Source: Erigeron canadensis (lineage: Eukaryota; Streptophyta; Magnoliopsida; Asterales; Asteraceae). From it: a stretch of DNA of 64,000 nt. A program made the translations under genes and the position numbers. The stretch is from NCBI RefSeq assembly GCF_010389155.1, contig NC_057765.1, positions 26,290,980 through 26,354,979 on the forward strand, read 5' to 3'. Positions 33,838-45,566 of this stretch are shown one piece after another (position 1 is the stretch's first letter; every line of letters begins with the position of its first letter). The notes under the pieces were generated by a model, which was given only the letters and a program-made list of their open reading frames with translations, had not been told where the DNA came from and did not search any database.

Positions 33838-34737
33838 TTAAACAGATGGCCCTTCGCCAGTTTTCCTTCTTTTTGTGACTGATGAAATTGGCTGTGTGTC
33901 CTCAAGATCAAGGCCTAATCTTTCTTCAATGTTTTCCTTGAACTTGATAAGATTTTGCAATACGTACTCCCAGCCTTTTTCAACCTTATTCTTCTTCTGC
34001 CTTCCTTCCAGTAACCTCAACATCTCTACATGTTCGGAATGACCATACTGATGGACATCCGGGTTCTCAGTTGTTCTCTTAGGTCCACCAAAGTATTGTA
34101 CCTCAACAACAAAATGCTTAGCACCAGGCTTGATCGAAACCTTAACATCAGTAATCTTGCCTCTATTGTGCCTTCGACGCTGTACATCTGACAAATATGT
34201 GCGAGCTTCAGATTCATTTGTCAGTTTAATTTTGCTCGTGCTCAGCTTTTGTGTAGCAGCTCGAATATCATCAGTTGTGGGTTCAGATGGTTCTACCCAA
34301 GTCCTCAGATTTGCATCCCTTGGCAAAGCCTTTTGTTTTCTTCCTTTGGACTTGGGTGGATTCAACACTTTGGTGACCGCCTTCTTTACCTGCTCAGTCC
34401 TCTTGAGAATCCCTTCAGACCTAATCTCTCTGGCCTTCTCCACCGACACATTCAAACACTTAGCATCCAGTTCAGCCTCATCATCCTGGTAGTGTTTGTC
34501 CAGTTCAACTTCAAGCATCTCCTTTAGTGCATTGACTATTCTTGGATCTTCTTTGATCTTCTTGTATTCAACAAGTGTCAAGCCAAGGAGTTGAGCATCA
34601 GTGATATCAACAAGAGGGGTTGGAAGATTTCTTCTTGATTCGAATTGGTTCACCTTCATTTGTTTCTTCCTTTCCTTGACCAGGTATCCCACTCTTGCTA
34701 ACTTCTGACTCTCGCTTTCAGTAACTGGAGGCAACAA
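33838..34737 (-). pseudogene. Extra 3' frame of the copia element, part 3 (C-terminal)
   Basis: 299 codons in a third frame, no ATG at the beginning. Charged, Lys/Glu-rich, with PKSKGRKQKALPRD as a basic patch and a small conserved-looking domain VEVQYFGGPKRTTENPDV. It ends KRRKTGEGPSV, basic and nuclear-signal-like, 263 bp before the polypurine tract. Function unknown. Confidence 0.6.
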
Positions 34738-36275
34738 ATCAACATTGGTGCATCGGTGGCCGGTTCCATAGATTCATCAGCAATGACCTTTCCCTTATCA
34801 ACACTCCCCTTCACCACATCATCAAACACCTCAAACTCCTGCTCACCAGCCTCAGTACTGGTAGCCACCACTAACTCCTTCCCTTTTCCTGAAGTCTCCA
34901 CAAGAGTGCGAGGGGCATGTATAGACCTTTCCCCCTTGGCAGCATCTAGTCCTTGCCTGATGGCTTCAAAATCTGCATGACTAGAGGGCAAGCGATCTAG
35001 AGGCTGCCATGATTGCATTGTATTGCACTCTTTGAAGACTCCACAAATCATGCGAATTGTCCTCCACAGATGATTGATCTCCTGAGACTGAGTCATAACA
35101 TTTTCACTTGTCAGCTCTTGACTCTTTAAAATCTGTTTGAGTATTGAGAGATCATCTGGAGAGAGCCCAGTTGCATGGACTTCCTTAACACCTTCAGAAA
35201 CAACCTCCCTTCCTTTGCCAACTTCAGTGGTCAGATCAGATATAGCATTTGAATGTTCAGACACTTTGCTGGCCAGTGTATCCAGACTGCACCTCAACCG
35301 ATCAATCTCAGATGTAATTGGAGTGAGATCGACCTGGGGCGCTGCAATCTTGGTGATCTCAGACATCACCTTTTCAATTAAACTTCTCTCACTGGCAGCC
35401 AAAGTTTCTTCAATCTTGAGACCCACGGAAGAGGCCAACTGACTCCCAAGCTCTGTCACATCTAAGCCAGGTTTGTTACATAGATCTTGCACCTGCCTTT
35501 CCAGATTCTTAATATCAACCTCTGATGATCTGACAGTACTGTTTAGCAGGTTGGATATTGAAGATGTGACTCCAGATTGAGTTAGTGCGAACGCCTCCCG
35601 TAAAGATGTTGCCAGTTGGTTGGAGGATTCCACTAACTCGTTCAACTTTCCAAACACCAAGTCCTCATTAGCTGAGAACTTGTTTATCCCCAGGTCAACC
35701 ACTTTGACATTCTGCATATGATCCTTTTGGTACCTGGAGAGGGACTTGGTGTTTTTGTCCAGTGTCTTTTGAATCTCTTCCACCCTTGCGAGAAGGTTCG
35801 AGAGATCGGCTTGAAAAGACACAAATTGGCTTTCCAGTGACTGAGGGGAAGGTGTCACTGGACCAGCCAAAAAAGCTACAGGTGCAACTGGACGAGGTAT
35901 GACAATATTTGGTTCTCCAGTTGCAGTAGTATCAGTTGATAGAAGAGAAGGGGTTGTAGAAATGAAAGGAAGAGATTCAATGTGTCGTTCATGCTGAGAA
36001 TGCTCAGGTGTGAACGACGGCGACGGTGGTCTTAGGATGTGTCTATTTCTAGGCACACCCATAGAAGAAGGTAGTTGGCGAGAGGCGAATATTGGAGGTA
36101 TATCTAAGCTTTGTACATTTGTTGGGGAAACTGAAACATGTGGTTCTTGGGGTTGACCAAGGAGAGAAGGGAGCTGATCAAGTACAGTTGCATCAGCCAT
36201 CTCCTGGTCAGATTTCGTCTCAGATGAGTCCGAAGACTCAAGCTGAAACTCACCCTCATTTATGCCAAGATCCAT
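34698..36275 (-). pseudogene. Extra 3' frame of the copia element, part 2 (coiled coil)
   Basis: 525 codons in another frame. A Ser/Pro-rich, acidic opening is followed by a long predicted coiled coil, roughly residues 155-390, with runs such as LSNLLARVEEIQKTLDKN and VDIKNLERQVQDLCNKPG. No transmembrane segment, so a classical envelope role is not supported by what is seen. It shifts frame near 34737-34698. Confidence 0.6.
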
Positions 36276-37513
36276 AAATGTTGGGGGTGGCTGAACAAGT
36301 TGTTAGACTCCTGATGACCAGTTTGAGTTGCCTCAATGGTATCATCAGTTCTAGGATCCGTTGCCGAAGCATCTTCTCCCTGGACAGAGGTGACTGGTGC
36401 CTCAACTACAACTGCTCTATCCTCAGTTGCAGTATCACCGGCAGCGGCTTCAGAGACCACAGTCACAGATTGTGACTGGTCAGGTGCAGCAAGTCCAGAT
36501 CTGGATCTCCTTCTGCTTTTGGAAGATCTTCTTGCTTTAGGAATCGCCTGGACTCCCGCTTCTGCCACAGTTACCGCTCCAGTAGACGAACCGGTGGGTC
36601 CCTCATTATTTTGAGGCCCGCCCAGTTGCCTTTCTGACTCACCAGATTGTGGTGCATCAGTTCTAGAGAATGCAAAGATCATTCTCGGGGACATCTGGAC
36701 TTCATCAGAAGTGGACACCAGGTTGTCCAGATTCCTTAACAGTTCTGGCACAGAGAACAAGGATTGTGTGTTGTTGTACTCTTCTCTGCCTAGAACCTGA
36801 ATAAAACAAAGGGACAAGAATCTTGAAAAGGGGATACAAGGACCCCTGTTGCCCTTCAGCTTAAACACCAGACTTCTGAACAAAATACCAGCAAAATCCA
36901 CCCTTAGTCCATTCCAGAGGCAGTAAGCCATCTCTGCCTGGAAGGAGTTTATCTGGTCCAATCCACCAGAACTCCCTCCCAAACTTTCCACCAAGTGGAC
37001 CATAAAGAACTTCCAGGATGGTGAAAGCCCTTTCATTGTAATGGACCCCTTGGTCTTCAAAACATCCCCCTCCACCATCTCCTTATTACCCATGTCAAGG
37101 AAGACCTGGCGGAAATTTATATTGGAGGAGATCACCACTGGATTTTCATTTTGTCTCCAGTAGTTGAGGTTAAGGGCTTCCCTCAACGTTTCAGTGGTGA
37201 TGGTACACGGGACTGACCCATCCTTTAAAGAAAAGGAGATGGATGAGCAGTCCTCAGAAAGAGAAGCAGTGTACCAGAACTCGCACAAGTAGTCGTGAAA
37301 CAACTTGTTTGGGTTCAAAGAGAAGGCATCGCTGAGGGGAGAAATCCGGAGAAAGGATTGGATTCTCCCTATAAGAGAGTCAGCGGCCTGGAGCCCTTGA
37401 AGTGATGCCATTGGATTATTAGGATTTAATTTTATAAGTTTAGAACTTATGGGAGCACCAGTGGCACGAGTAACATTTTGTGATGGAATGTACTCAGCAG
37501 TGAGTAGATTCAC
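36260..37513 (-). pseudogene. Extra 3' frame of the copia element, part 1
   Basis: 417 codons. The frame opens without an ATG (GTG at the position shown, and open further upstream through a Ser-rich stretch); the first ATG in frame is in NPNNPMASLQG. A globular N-terminal domain (FHDYLCEFWYTASL, ITTETLREALNLNY, KFFMVHLVESLGGS) is followed by an Arg/Ser- and Ala/Thr-rich linker with KARRSSKSRRRSRSG, a nuclear-localisation-like patch. In Sireviruses such a frame is called env-like or aORF, though no membrane segment is visible here. The frame shifts at 36275, in a short C run. Confidence 0.6.
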
Positions 37514-38270
37514 ATCATGAGAACGAGATGAAGAAGAAGATGATTTAGGAGCTATTTGTGAAATTTGATTTAGGGTTTTAGACTTAAAGAAGAAAGGAGA
37601 AAGGGATCTCGAATTGTGAATGATTGGAAGAGTAAATGAAAGGAATTTTGAGTGAAGTAAATGAGACGGATATTTAGTGGGGGTATATATAGGCAGTAAA
37701 ATATTGCCAATATATATACGAAAAGATATTTTTAGTCCCCAAAAGTTTGAAATAATTTGTAAAAAGTGATTTTCCGAAATTTTGAGAGTTCAAAAATATT
37801 TAATACCTCCCATCAAGCATTTAATGCTACGACGGCTGGTATTCCCACTCACCCACTAACTTCATCAATACCCATAAAAAGTGCAGTACATTTCACCAAA
37901 AAGTCTTGACACGTAAGACATGTCAGGTGACGTTTGTGAGTGCGAGGTTAGCACTCAAGTAACATCACGTGTCACAAGTATCCACCAAGTAAAACATAAC
38001 GTTATGAAATCTGGCTGACTACCATTTTGAGACAAGACCAAACTAGCAAACTGGAGAAATTTTTCAGATGCCAGTTTCAACTGATGACTTTCAGTTGCAT
38101 TCTTCAATAAAAACAAATTTTTTTTTTTATATTGAAAAATATTTTGAGTCTTTTTCCCCTAAAAAAGTGATCCATTTGATCAATGACTAGTCTTTGAGTA
38201 CATCAAGGCGTTCAATCTCCAACCAATCAAGGATCACCTGGACCATCCTCAACTGAAGGGCCTCTCCAGT
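37514..38270 (-). other. Spacer between pol and the extra frame, with a promoter-like end
   Basis: Non-coding spacer after the RNase H stop. Its downstream end looks like a plant gene promoter and leader on the minus strand: TATATATA at 37684-37691, then a C/T-rich leader of about 150 bp with AAAACCCTAAATC before the extra frame. Confidence 0.5.
37684..37691 (-). promoter_or_regulatory. Promoter-like TATA box before the extra 3' frame
   Basis: TATATATA on the minus strand, about 170 bp upstream of the beginning of the extra frame and followed by a pyrimidine-rich leader. This suggests, but does not prove, a subgenomic transcript for the extra protein. Confidence 0.4.
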
Positions 38271-40136
38271 TTAATGAGGATTTAACATACCCAGTTCACT
38301 GATGAGATGTTTAAAAGTTTTCTCATCAAGAGGTTTTGTAAAAACATCAGCTAACTGTTTATCAGTGGGGATGAAGTGTATTTCAATGTCTCCTTTCATA
38401 ACATGATCACGAATGAAGTGATACCTAATATCAATATGCTTTGTCTTTGAGTGCATCACTGGGTTGTGAGATATAGCAATTGCACTGGTGTTGTCACAAA
38501 AGATTGGGGTTCTTGTGAATTTCATACCATAATCAAGCAACTGGTTTTTGATCCAGAGAATCTGGGCACAGCAACTGGCCGCAGAAATGTATTCTGCCTC
38601 AGCAGTAGACATTGAGACCGAAGTCTGCTTCTTACTGGTCCAACTCACCAGTTTTCCCCCTAGGAAGTGACATCCACCAGTTGTGGATTTTCTATCAATC
38701 TTACAACCTGCATGATCTGAATCTGAATAACCCATTAGATCTAACCCTGAGCCTTTGGGATACCAAAGACCAAGGCTAGGGCACCCTTTCAGGTACCTGA
38801 AAATGCGTTTAACAGCATGCAAGTGTGATTCTTTTGGATTTGCTTGAAATCTGGCACATAAACATGTTGCAAACATTATATCTGGTCGACTGGCAGTTAA
38901 ATACATCAGTGAACCAACCATTCCACGATATTCTTTTTGGTCCACTGGTTTGCCATTTGGGTCAGAGTCCAAATTTAATGGAGCTGAAATAGGTGTGGTT
39001 TTTGATGGGACAGAATCATATTTGTATTTTCTTAACAAATCTCTGACATATTTTTCTTGGTTAATAAAAATACCATCCATGGTTTGTTTGATTTGTAAAC
39101 CCAAGAAAAATGTTAATTCACCCATTAAACTCATCTCATATTCTTGAGACATAATTTTCGAAAACCTTTTACACATTCCATCATCAGTTGACCCGAATAT
39201 AATATCATCAACATAAATTTGTACCAACAAGATATTACCTTTTTCTTTCAAGATGAACAAGGTATTATCTATTGCACCTCTTTGAAAACCATTTTTGAGA
39301 AGATGTTTAGTTAGAGTATCATACCAGGCTCTTGGGGCTTGTCGAAGACCATACAAAGCTTTGTTCAGTCTATATACCCAATGTGGATGCTTTTCATTTA
39401 TGAAGCCTGGAGTCTGCGTAACATACACTTCTTCTTCCAATGTGCCATTCAGGAACGCACTTTTTACATCCATCTGGAAGACCTTGAATTGCAAGTGAGC
39501 AGCATAAGCCAAGAAAATTCTGATGGCTTCAAGTCTTGCAACTGGAGCAAAAGTTTCATCGAAATCAACACCTTCTGCTTGACAATAACCCTTGGCAACC
39601 AATCTTGCTTTGTTCCTTATAACATTGCCATCTTCATCCATCTTGTTCCGGTAGACCCACCTCGTTCCAATGGGTTCTCTCTTTAACCCTGGAGGACAAG
39701 GAACAAGCTCCCAAACATTGTTCCTTTCGAACTGGTTGAGTTCTTCTTGCATAGCTTCAACCCAGCTTGGATCTGCCATAGCCTCGTCAATCTTCTTTGG
39801 TTCAATCAGTGATAGGAAGGTGACGTTCAAGCATTGATCACTTGTGGCTCTTCTAGTCCGAACCCCACTATCTGGATTGCCAATAATCTGCTCTATGGGA
39901 TGAGCAGCAGTCCATTTAGTGTATTGACTAGGTTGATATATTACAACATCAGTGCAAGATACCTGACGATCTCCAACAGATGCAGCAACTGGAGGAGGAT
40001 CAGCCCAAACTACTTCAACTTCATCATCAGTGTCAACTGAAGTTAACATGATTTTCTTCAAACAAAGGTATATCTTGAAGAACTGGAGAAGCTTGAACTG
40101 GTTCTGATGTTGTTGTGGCACGTACATCAGATCCAA
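38271..40136 (-). pseudogene. copia reverse transcriptase and RNase H
   Basis: The longest open frame of the element. The RT domain has [28 protein letters not shown] (first catalytic Asp) and the YVDD box in [11 protein letters not shown]. RNase H has [19 protein letters not shown], the catalytic STAEAEY and the terminal [12 protein letters not shown] and [10 protein letters not shown]. All catalytic residues seen by eye are present. The N-terminal start is not a true initiation site; the frame is joined from the integrase by a shift. Confidence 0.9.
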
Positions 40137-40950
40137 TTACCAATTTTTCAGGTAGGTTAAAACTGATAGAAGGATAAAATGAGGTGTCACTGAAATTCTT
40201 CCTTTCCTTAACTGGTTCCAAGACTTGATGTCTGGAAACATTTACTGGTGTACTAACTGATTGATGAACCTGATCAGATACACCAAAATCAACTGGGACA
40301 ACTGAAGATAAATCAAGGGTTGGTCTTTTGTTGATAGCTTCATTTGATTCATCGAATGTGACATGAATTGTCTCATGTACCTTTTGGAGTCTATAATTAT
40401 AAACTCTATAGGCTTTTCTAATATCTGAATACCCCACAAAGACACCTTCGTCAGCTTTTGCATCAAATTTTCCCAACTGACTGGAATCGTTTAAAATGTA
40501 AACTGGACAACCAAATACATGGAAGTATCCAATATTTGGTTTACGATTCCTGAGGACTTCATAGGCAGTCTTTCTGTGTCTTTTGACATAGACTGACCGG
40601 TTTTGGGTGTGACAAGCAGTTGCCACAGCTTCAGCCCAAAAACAGGTGGGAAGACCAGATTCAGATAACATACTTCTGGCAGCTTCAATCAATGTGCGAT
40701 TCTTCCTTTCAACCACACCATTTTGTTCTGGAGAACGAGCTGACGAAAAGTTTTGAGAAACGCCAGTGTCAGTGCAAAATGTCTCCAATTCTTTATTCAT
40801 GAATTCTGTACCATTATCACTTCGCAACTGACACACTTTCTTGGTATACTTGAGTTCAATTCGCTTGATGAGAGAGATAATTTCACCAGGTGCATCACTC
40901 TTTGATCTGATAAATACCACCCAACAAAATCTGGTGTATTCATCGACCAC
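40033..40950 (-). pseudogene. copia integrase core and C-terminal region
   Basis: Begins VDEYTRFCWVVFIRSKSD. The second catalytic Asp is in LRSDNGTEFMN and the catalytic Glu in SPEQNGVVERKNRTL, completing D,D,E. The copia-type GKKR-like C-terminal region follows (VFGCPVYILN, EGVFVGYSDIRKAYRVYN). No ATG begins this part; it is the middle of the polyprotein in a shifted frame. It overlaps the RT frame by about 100 bp. Confidence 0.87.
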
Positions 40951-40952
40951 AA

Positions 40953-41654
40953 CTAAAGTGTATTCTTACCAGCTTTAGTTTGAACATTCACTGGACCAAA
41001 GAGATCCATATGAAGCATGTGAAGAGGTTCAGTGATACTGAAATTTTGCCTGGTCTTGAAACTGGCTCTTTTCTTTTTGCCCATTTCACACCCTGGACAT
41101 GGCTTCTCCTTTTTAAAGGAGAACAAAGGTATCCCATCAACCAGTTGTTTCCTTGACAACTTGTTGATATTTTTGAAATTAAGATGGGATAGCCGTTTAT
41201 GCCACAACCAGTTGGTGTTCTCATCAGCCTTGACATAGAAACAATGCTCTTTTGGAGCCGGATCCATGTCCATGATGTACACATTCCCTTTTCTTGGTGC
41301 AATCATAACTACCTTCCAATCCTTGTTAAAAACAGTGCCTTGAGCAATGTCGAACAGTACCCTATATCCATCATCACAAAGTTGACTGACACTTATCAGG
41401 TTATATTTCAAACCATTGACAAATGCAACTCTTGTGAACTGGATCTGCCCATTGTCAACAACACCATATCCTTCAGTTTTCCCACTTCCATCATTACCAA
41501 ATGTCACTGCTGGTCCATCGCAGACAGTGAACTCTTCCAGCAGGGGCTTACATCCGGTCATAGTCCGGCCAGCTGCGCTGTCCAGATACCAAATATTCTT
41601 CTTTCGATCGCCCTGCACACCCAAGTAAGTGATTAGTTGTTTTTGTGAACCCAT
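40953..41654 (-). pseudogene. copia protease and N-terminal integrase
   Basis: The protease active-site segment reads WYLDSAAGRTMTG. Copia enzymes normally have D-S-G or D-T-G here; the glycine is alanine in this copy. The GAG-pre-integrase HHCC zinc finger follows (LWHKRLSHLN, then CPGCEMGKK), and the integrase core starts with HMDLFGPVN carrying the first catalytic Asp. The frame stops at 40953 within the integrase and shifts. Confidence 0.85.
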
Positions 41655-43177
41655 CTTTTCTTGATGGGTCCACTAGACTTCTTCTGTGAAGTCCCAGGTG
41701 CTTGACTGGGTGTAGAACTGGATGAAGAAACTGGAGGGTTCTCTCCAGTTTCTGGAGTAAAGATAATTGGTTTGAGTGGAACATTAACCTCCTTTTTCTT
41801 TTCGATGTTTGCTCCTTTCAGAGCAGATTGTTTTATCTTTTGTTTTCGAGGAGGAGTTTTGACATTTTGTTTTTCAACTGAAGAAGATGCACCTCCTTCC
41901 AAATTTTTAATTCTGGCAGTACAACTTTGTACCTGCCTTGACAAATTTTGGAGTTGATTCTCCATTTTTAACAAAATGCTTTTATCATCAGGCTGCTGGT
42001 CTATGGACTTGGGCTCAGCGGGGGTTTTAGTCTTTTGAGTTGAGGACTTATTTGACTTATGAGACAAAGGATTGTCACCAGATTCCTTTTTAACTGGAGC
42101 TTTAGCCTTCTTGGCTCCAGTTTTGACCTCAACAGGGTTGGTCTTAGTGGATTCAGATTTGACAGTGTCAGAGGAATCATAAGGAGTTTCAACTCTAACA
42201 GATTCTGGCAATTGGTGAATTTTGGGTAAAACAGCTGCCATCTGAAGATCACCAGATTTTCAGGCAGTTTTTTGAGCATCAATGGTTTTAGAAAAAGCGT
42301 CATAATTTTTACCAGATGCTTGTACCCATGAATTGATAACCATGTGTTCCTTTTCAAGATCAAATTTCAGTTTTTGGTTATCTCTTTCCAATGCCTCATT
42401 TTTCAAATCTGATTCTTTAAGAGCCAACTGGACACTTTGCAAATCATTTATTTGACTTTTCATGTTGTTTAATTCAACCAAAACTGTTTCTAAGTATCTT
42501 TCACAGTCAGTTCTCATGGTTTCAACAAATAACAAGTCATCATTCAATGATTCAGCAATATCCAGTTTCAATTCTGAATCAATTTCGACATCATAATCCC
42601 TTACCTTCTTTAAAATGATGTCAACCCATCTTCCTGACACAACATCATCTTTCACCACTGGTTGTTGACTTTCCAATGCCATGAAACACACATCTCTAAT
42701 CTCTTCTTCATCATCAGATGAATCATCAGAGAGTTCCCATTTCCCTTCAGTTTGAGCCATCATGCACTTGTTCTTTTCTTTCTCGTTATCTTGTTCAAGT
42801 GACATGAGAGCAATCTGGGCCTTAAGTTTCTTGTATTTGGCCTTATAATCATCAGTTTTAACAAAATTTGGGACAATAGGACCAGTTTGGTTGTTCATCT
42901 GACTAGATCTGCATTCCTTCATGAAATGGCCTTTCTTACCACATTTGTAGCAGGTAAGATTAGCCTTATCCATAGAAATTGAACTGGAAGCATTATTGGA
43001 CCCATTAAATCGATTAGATTTATGCTTAAACCTATTAAAGGTTTTAGCAATCATGGCTACCAGATCATCATCGTCAGTTTCCTCACAACCATCACTGAGA
43101 TTAGTGGTCAGGCCAGAGTTCAGAAAGTTGTTTAACGTTTCCTTCATAGAATGTGACTGGACATTCTCAGTAGACAT
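41633..43177 (-). pseudogene. copia gag, nucleocapsid part with CCHC knuckle
   Basis: Continues gag. The zinc knuckle CYKCGKKGHFMKEC has the CX2CX4HX4C pattern. An acidic and coiled-coil-like region follows (ELNNMKSQINDLQSVQLALK). An in-frame TGA at 42262-42260 splits it from the Lys/Pro-rich remainder (42241-41633). It then changes frame into the protease near 41650, beside an A-rich run. Confidence 0.82.
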
Positions 43178-44037
43178 TAAAGCAGCACAAGGTTGCCCAG
43201 AAAGTTGGCAGCCTTGGAACTCTGAGCATGGTTTAAAGCATCTTGCTCAGCTAGTAATCTTGCAGCATCGTTATCTTCAGTGAATCTGAAGGCTCCATAA
43301 AGGGAAGCAAGAGTATGGCTATGCAAGGTCTTTCCTTGTCTTAAGACAAGAACCATGTGTGCCCATTTGGATGGCAAAACATCACAGAATTTTTCAAGAA
43401 GAATATCCTTATCCTTCTCCACTCCCAAGCCTCTAAGTTGATTAATTAGGCCAGTAAATCTGGTATAAGTACCAGTCAAACTTTCATTGGGAAGAGCAAA
43501 GAAGGATTCATACTTCTTGTTAAGAGCAACCTTTCTAGTGACAATGGTGTCATTTCCTCCTTCAAACTGGAGAACTAATTCATCCCACATAGATTTTGCA
43601 CTTGGAAATAGCACAAGGGTAGGAATTAGTTCCTCAGGTATAGCAGAAAGAATCATGTTTTTTAGTTTGGTATCAAGATCAACCAATCTGCGATCCTCAT
43701 CTGACCAATGTTCCTCAGATTTTTCCCTGGTGCCTCTTCTCCCAGTAGGGTCGAGAAGAGGGCTGACACCACTGGACATGGGTATATATGGTCCATCCTT
43801 AAGAATTTTCAACATATACCTCTCTATCCCACCAAAATGCAAGAGCATTCTAGCCTTCCATGTACCAAATGTCTCGCCATTCCCGTCGAATTTGGGAACA
43901 GGAGAGTTGGAATAATGTACAGGAACGTGGTTAGCTCCAGGAGTTGGAGGAGGAGGTGGAGGGTTAGTATTTAAAGGAGTAGCAATACTAGGATTAGATT
44001 CATTTGGACCAGAACCATTCTCACCTTCAGCAGCCAT
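43177..44037 (-). pseudogene. copia gag, N-terminal part (286 aa)
   Basis: Gag begins at an ATG 59 bp inside the 5' LTR. A Pro-rich N-terminus precedes the UBN2/retrotransposon-gag region: FDGNGETFGTWKARMLLHF, then the helical capsid-like core with LVLFPSAKSMWDELV and LRGLGVEKDKDILLEKF. The frame ends in a stop at 43177, and the downstream gag reading continues in another frame. Confidence 0.85.
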
Positions 44038-44080
44038 CGAAGCAGACCTAGGTTATAGAATTGAAACAATTCAACCTGCC

Positions 44081-44093
44081 TGCTCTGATACCA
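44081..44093 (-). other. Primer binding site
   Basis: On the minus strand TGGTATCAGAGCA, the standard initiator tRNA-Met primer site of plant copia elements, two bases inside the 5' LTR. Confidence 0.92.
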
Positions 44094-44095
44094 CT

Positions 44096-45069
44096 TGTAA
44101 GTCCCAACTATTACTTGATGGGTGCTACAGACACCTCTATGTCGATGGTGAGTGAACTTTGCAACACGATCAATTAATCTGGATATGACCAGTTTAGATT
44201 GATCGTGTACCAGGTTAACTGGAGTTAATGTATAAAGGTGACAGAATATGTAAATTAATACATTGCAATAATATAAATGACAAGTATGTAAACTGGTGAG
44301 ACAATATGTAATTTTCAAGTGTATTTTATTTATTTATTGTTTAAATAAAATACAAGGTTGTTGCGGAACCAAGATAATACATGAATGTAAATATCCTAAC
44401 AACCCATGAATTACAATTGATCTAAACTTGGAAATTCTCCTAAACAATCGAAACACTTAGAGTTGTGAAATGTTCCTTTTTGCGATTGAGAGAATACTGC
44501 ACAAGTTCACCAATATTGCAAAATATATGTATTTGCAAAGTTGCTGAAAATGCTTGTGCAAGGACCTCTATTTATAGTCGAAGATTGAGCATGGGGATCT
44601 CAACTTCGACGTACAAATATGGTTGACAGCACACAAAAGTATTGTTTAAATAACCCTTTGTGTGTGTTAAATAAAGTAAGACAAAAGGTTACTTTATTCA
44701 ACCACTCTACATCTTTGCACCTTTATCCAAAGACAATATCATTGCCTGGTTAAAAGGATGTAGAGTAAAAGGTCCTCCTCGTAATCAGTGTAAAGCTTTG
44801 TAAGAGCATTTACACTGGAGGATTCTCCGGTTGATTGATCTGGTAGATTGTCAACTGGGCTTCGCTGCCATTGCCAATCTCTGTCTTCCATTTGTTGTCT
44901 TTGACTTCAGCTGGAAGGTCTTCAGATTCTAGTCATCTGATCTCAACAGGAGGAAGTCATCAGTTGCTAAACCTGTACAATGCAACTGGACTTCTAATAT
45001 TTCGGACAATTCCACATGCTCTCCAGATGTCGCTGGAGAGCTCCAGTTTAGCTTAAACTGGTCCTCACA
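44096..45069 (-). repeat. 5' LTR of the copia element
   Basis: 974 bp, about 99% identical to the left LTR. The TATAAATA box is at 44569-44576 on the minus strand, so transcription runs leftward, away from the TNL gene that starts 19 bp to the right. Both stem-loop palindromes are kept at about 45019-45061. Confidence 0.93.
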
Positions 45070-45087
45070 AAAGGGTTAATCATCTAA

Positions 45088-45566
45088 ATGGCGTTTACTT
45101 CAACTTCAGTAGTTCAAAAGAGCTACAAGTACGACGTGTTTATAAGCTTTAGAGGTGAAGACACTCGCAAAGGCTTTGTTGACCATCTTTATGATGCCCT
45201 GCAGCGCCAGAGCATTATCACTTACAAAGATGATGAAAAAATTAAGAAAGGGAAAAGAATCAGTAATGAACTCGTGGGATCTATTGAAGACTCGAGATTC
45301 TACATCATTGTATTCTCCAAGGACTATGCTTCTTCATCATGGTGCCTAGATGAGCTGGTGAAGATCATGGAATGCGAAAAGACTAATGATCAGAGAGCTT
45401 ACCCAGTCTTTTATGATGTTGAGCCCTCTGAAGTTCGGAAGCAATCAGGGTTAGTTGGAGAAGCATTCTCCAAACATGAAAAAGATGAGGCTGCTGGCAA
45501 ATGGAGAGGGGCTTTGAAAGAAGCAGCTGATTTGGCTGGCTGGGAGTTGAAGAACACTCTTGATGG
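45088..45566 (+). CDS. TNL exon 1: TIR domain
   Basis: Intact 159-codon exon starting MAFTSTSVVQKSYKYDVFIS. TIR motifs: YDVFISFRGEDTRKGFVDHL (TIR-1), then YIIVFSKDYASSSWCLDELV (TIR-2/3) holding the conserved glutamate needed for NADase activity, and YPVFYDVEPSEVRKQSG. It ends GWELKNTLDG at a GG|GTAACT donor (intron from 45567). The start codon lies only 14 bp after the target-site duplication of the copia element. No damage is visible within this exon. Confidence 0.85.

Larger units (their letters stand above)
32591..45069 (-). mobile_element. Full-length Ty1/copia LTR retrotransposon, Sirevirus-like, 12.5 kb
   Basis: The element is bounded by two 973-974-bp LTRs (TGTAAGTCCC start; CCTAACA or CCTCACA end) and by 5-bp target-site duplications AAAGG (32586-32590 and 45070-45074). 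It is transcribed on the minus strand, so the right LTR is the 5' one. The order gag - protease - integrase - RT - RNase H is copia. The primer site TGGTATCAGAGCA, a gag with CCHC knuckle, the total length and a long extra frame after RNase H point to the SIRE/Maximus (Sirevirus) lineage. I counted 8 substitutions and one 1-bp indel between the LTRs, so insertion is recent. The reading frames are broken by about six frame changes and one in-frame stop. The broken gene products are described only as they stand. Confidence 0.95.

Noticed and set aside
34130..36614. Plus-strand frames across the extra copia frame and gag
   Set aside because: They are antisense shadows of the element's minus-strand coding regions.
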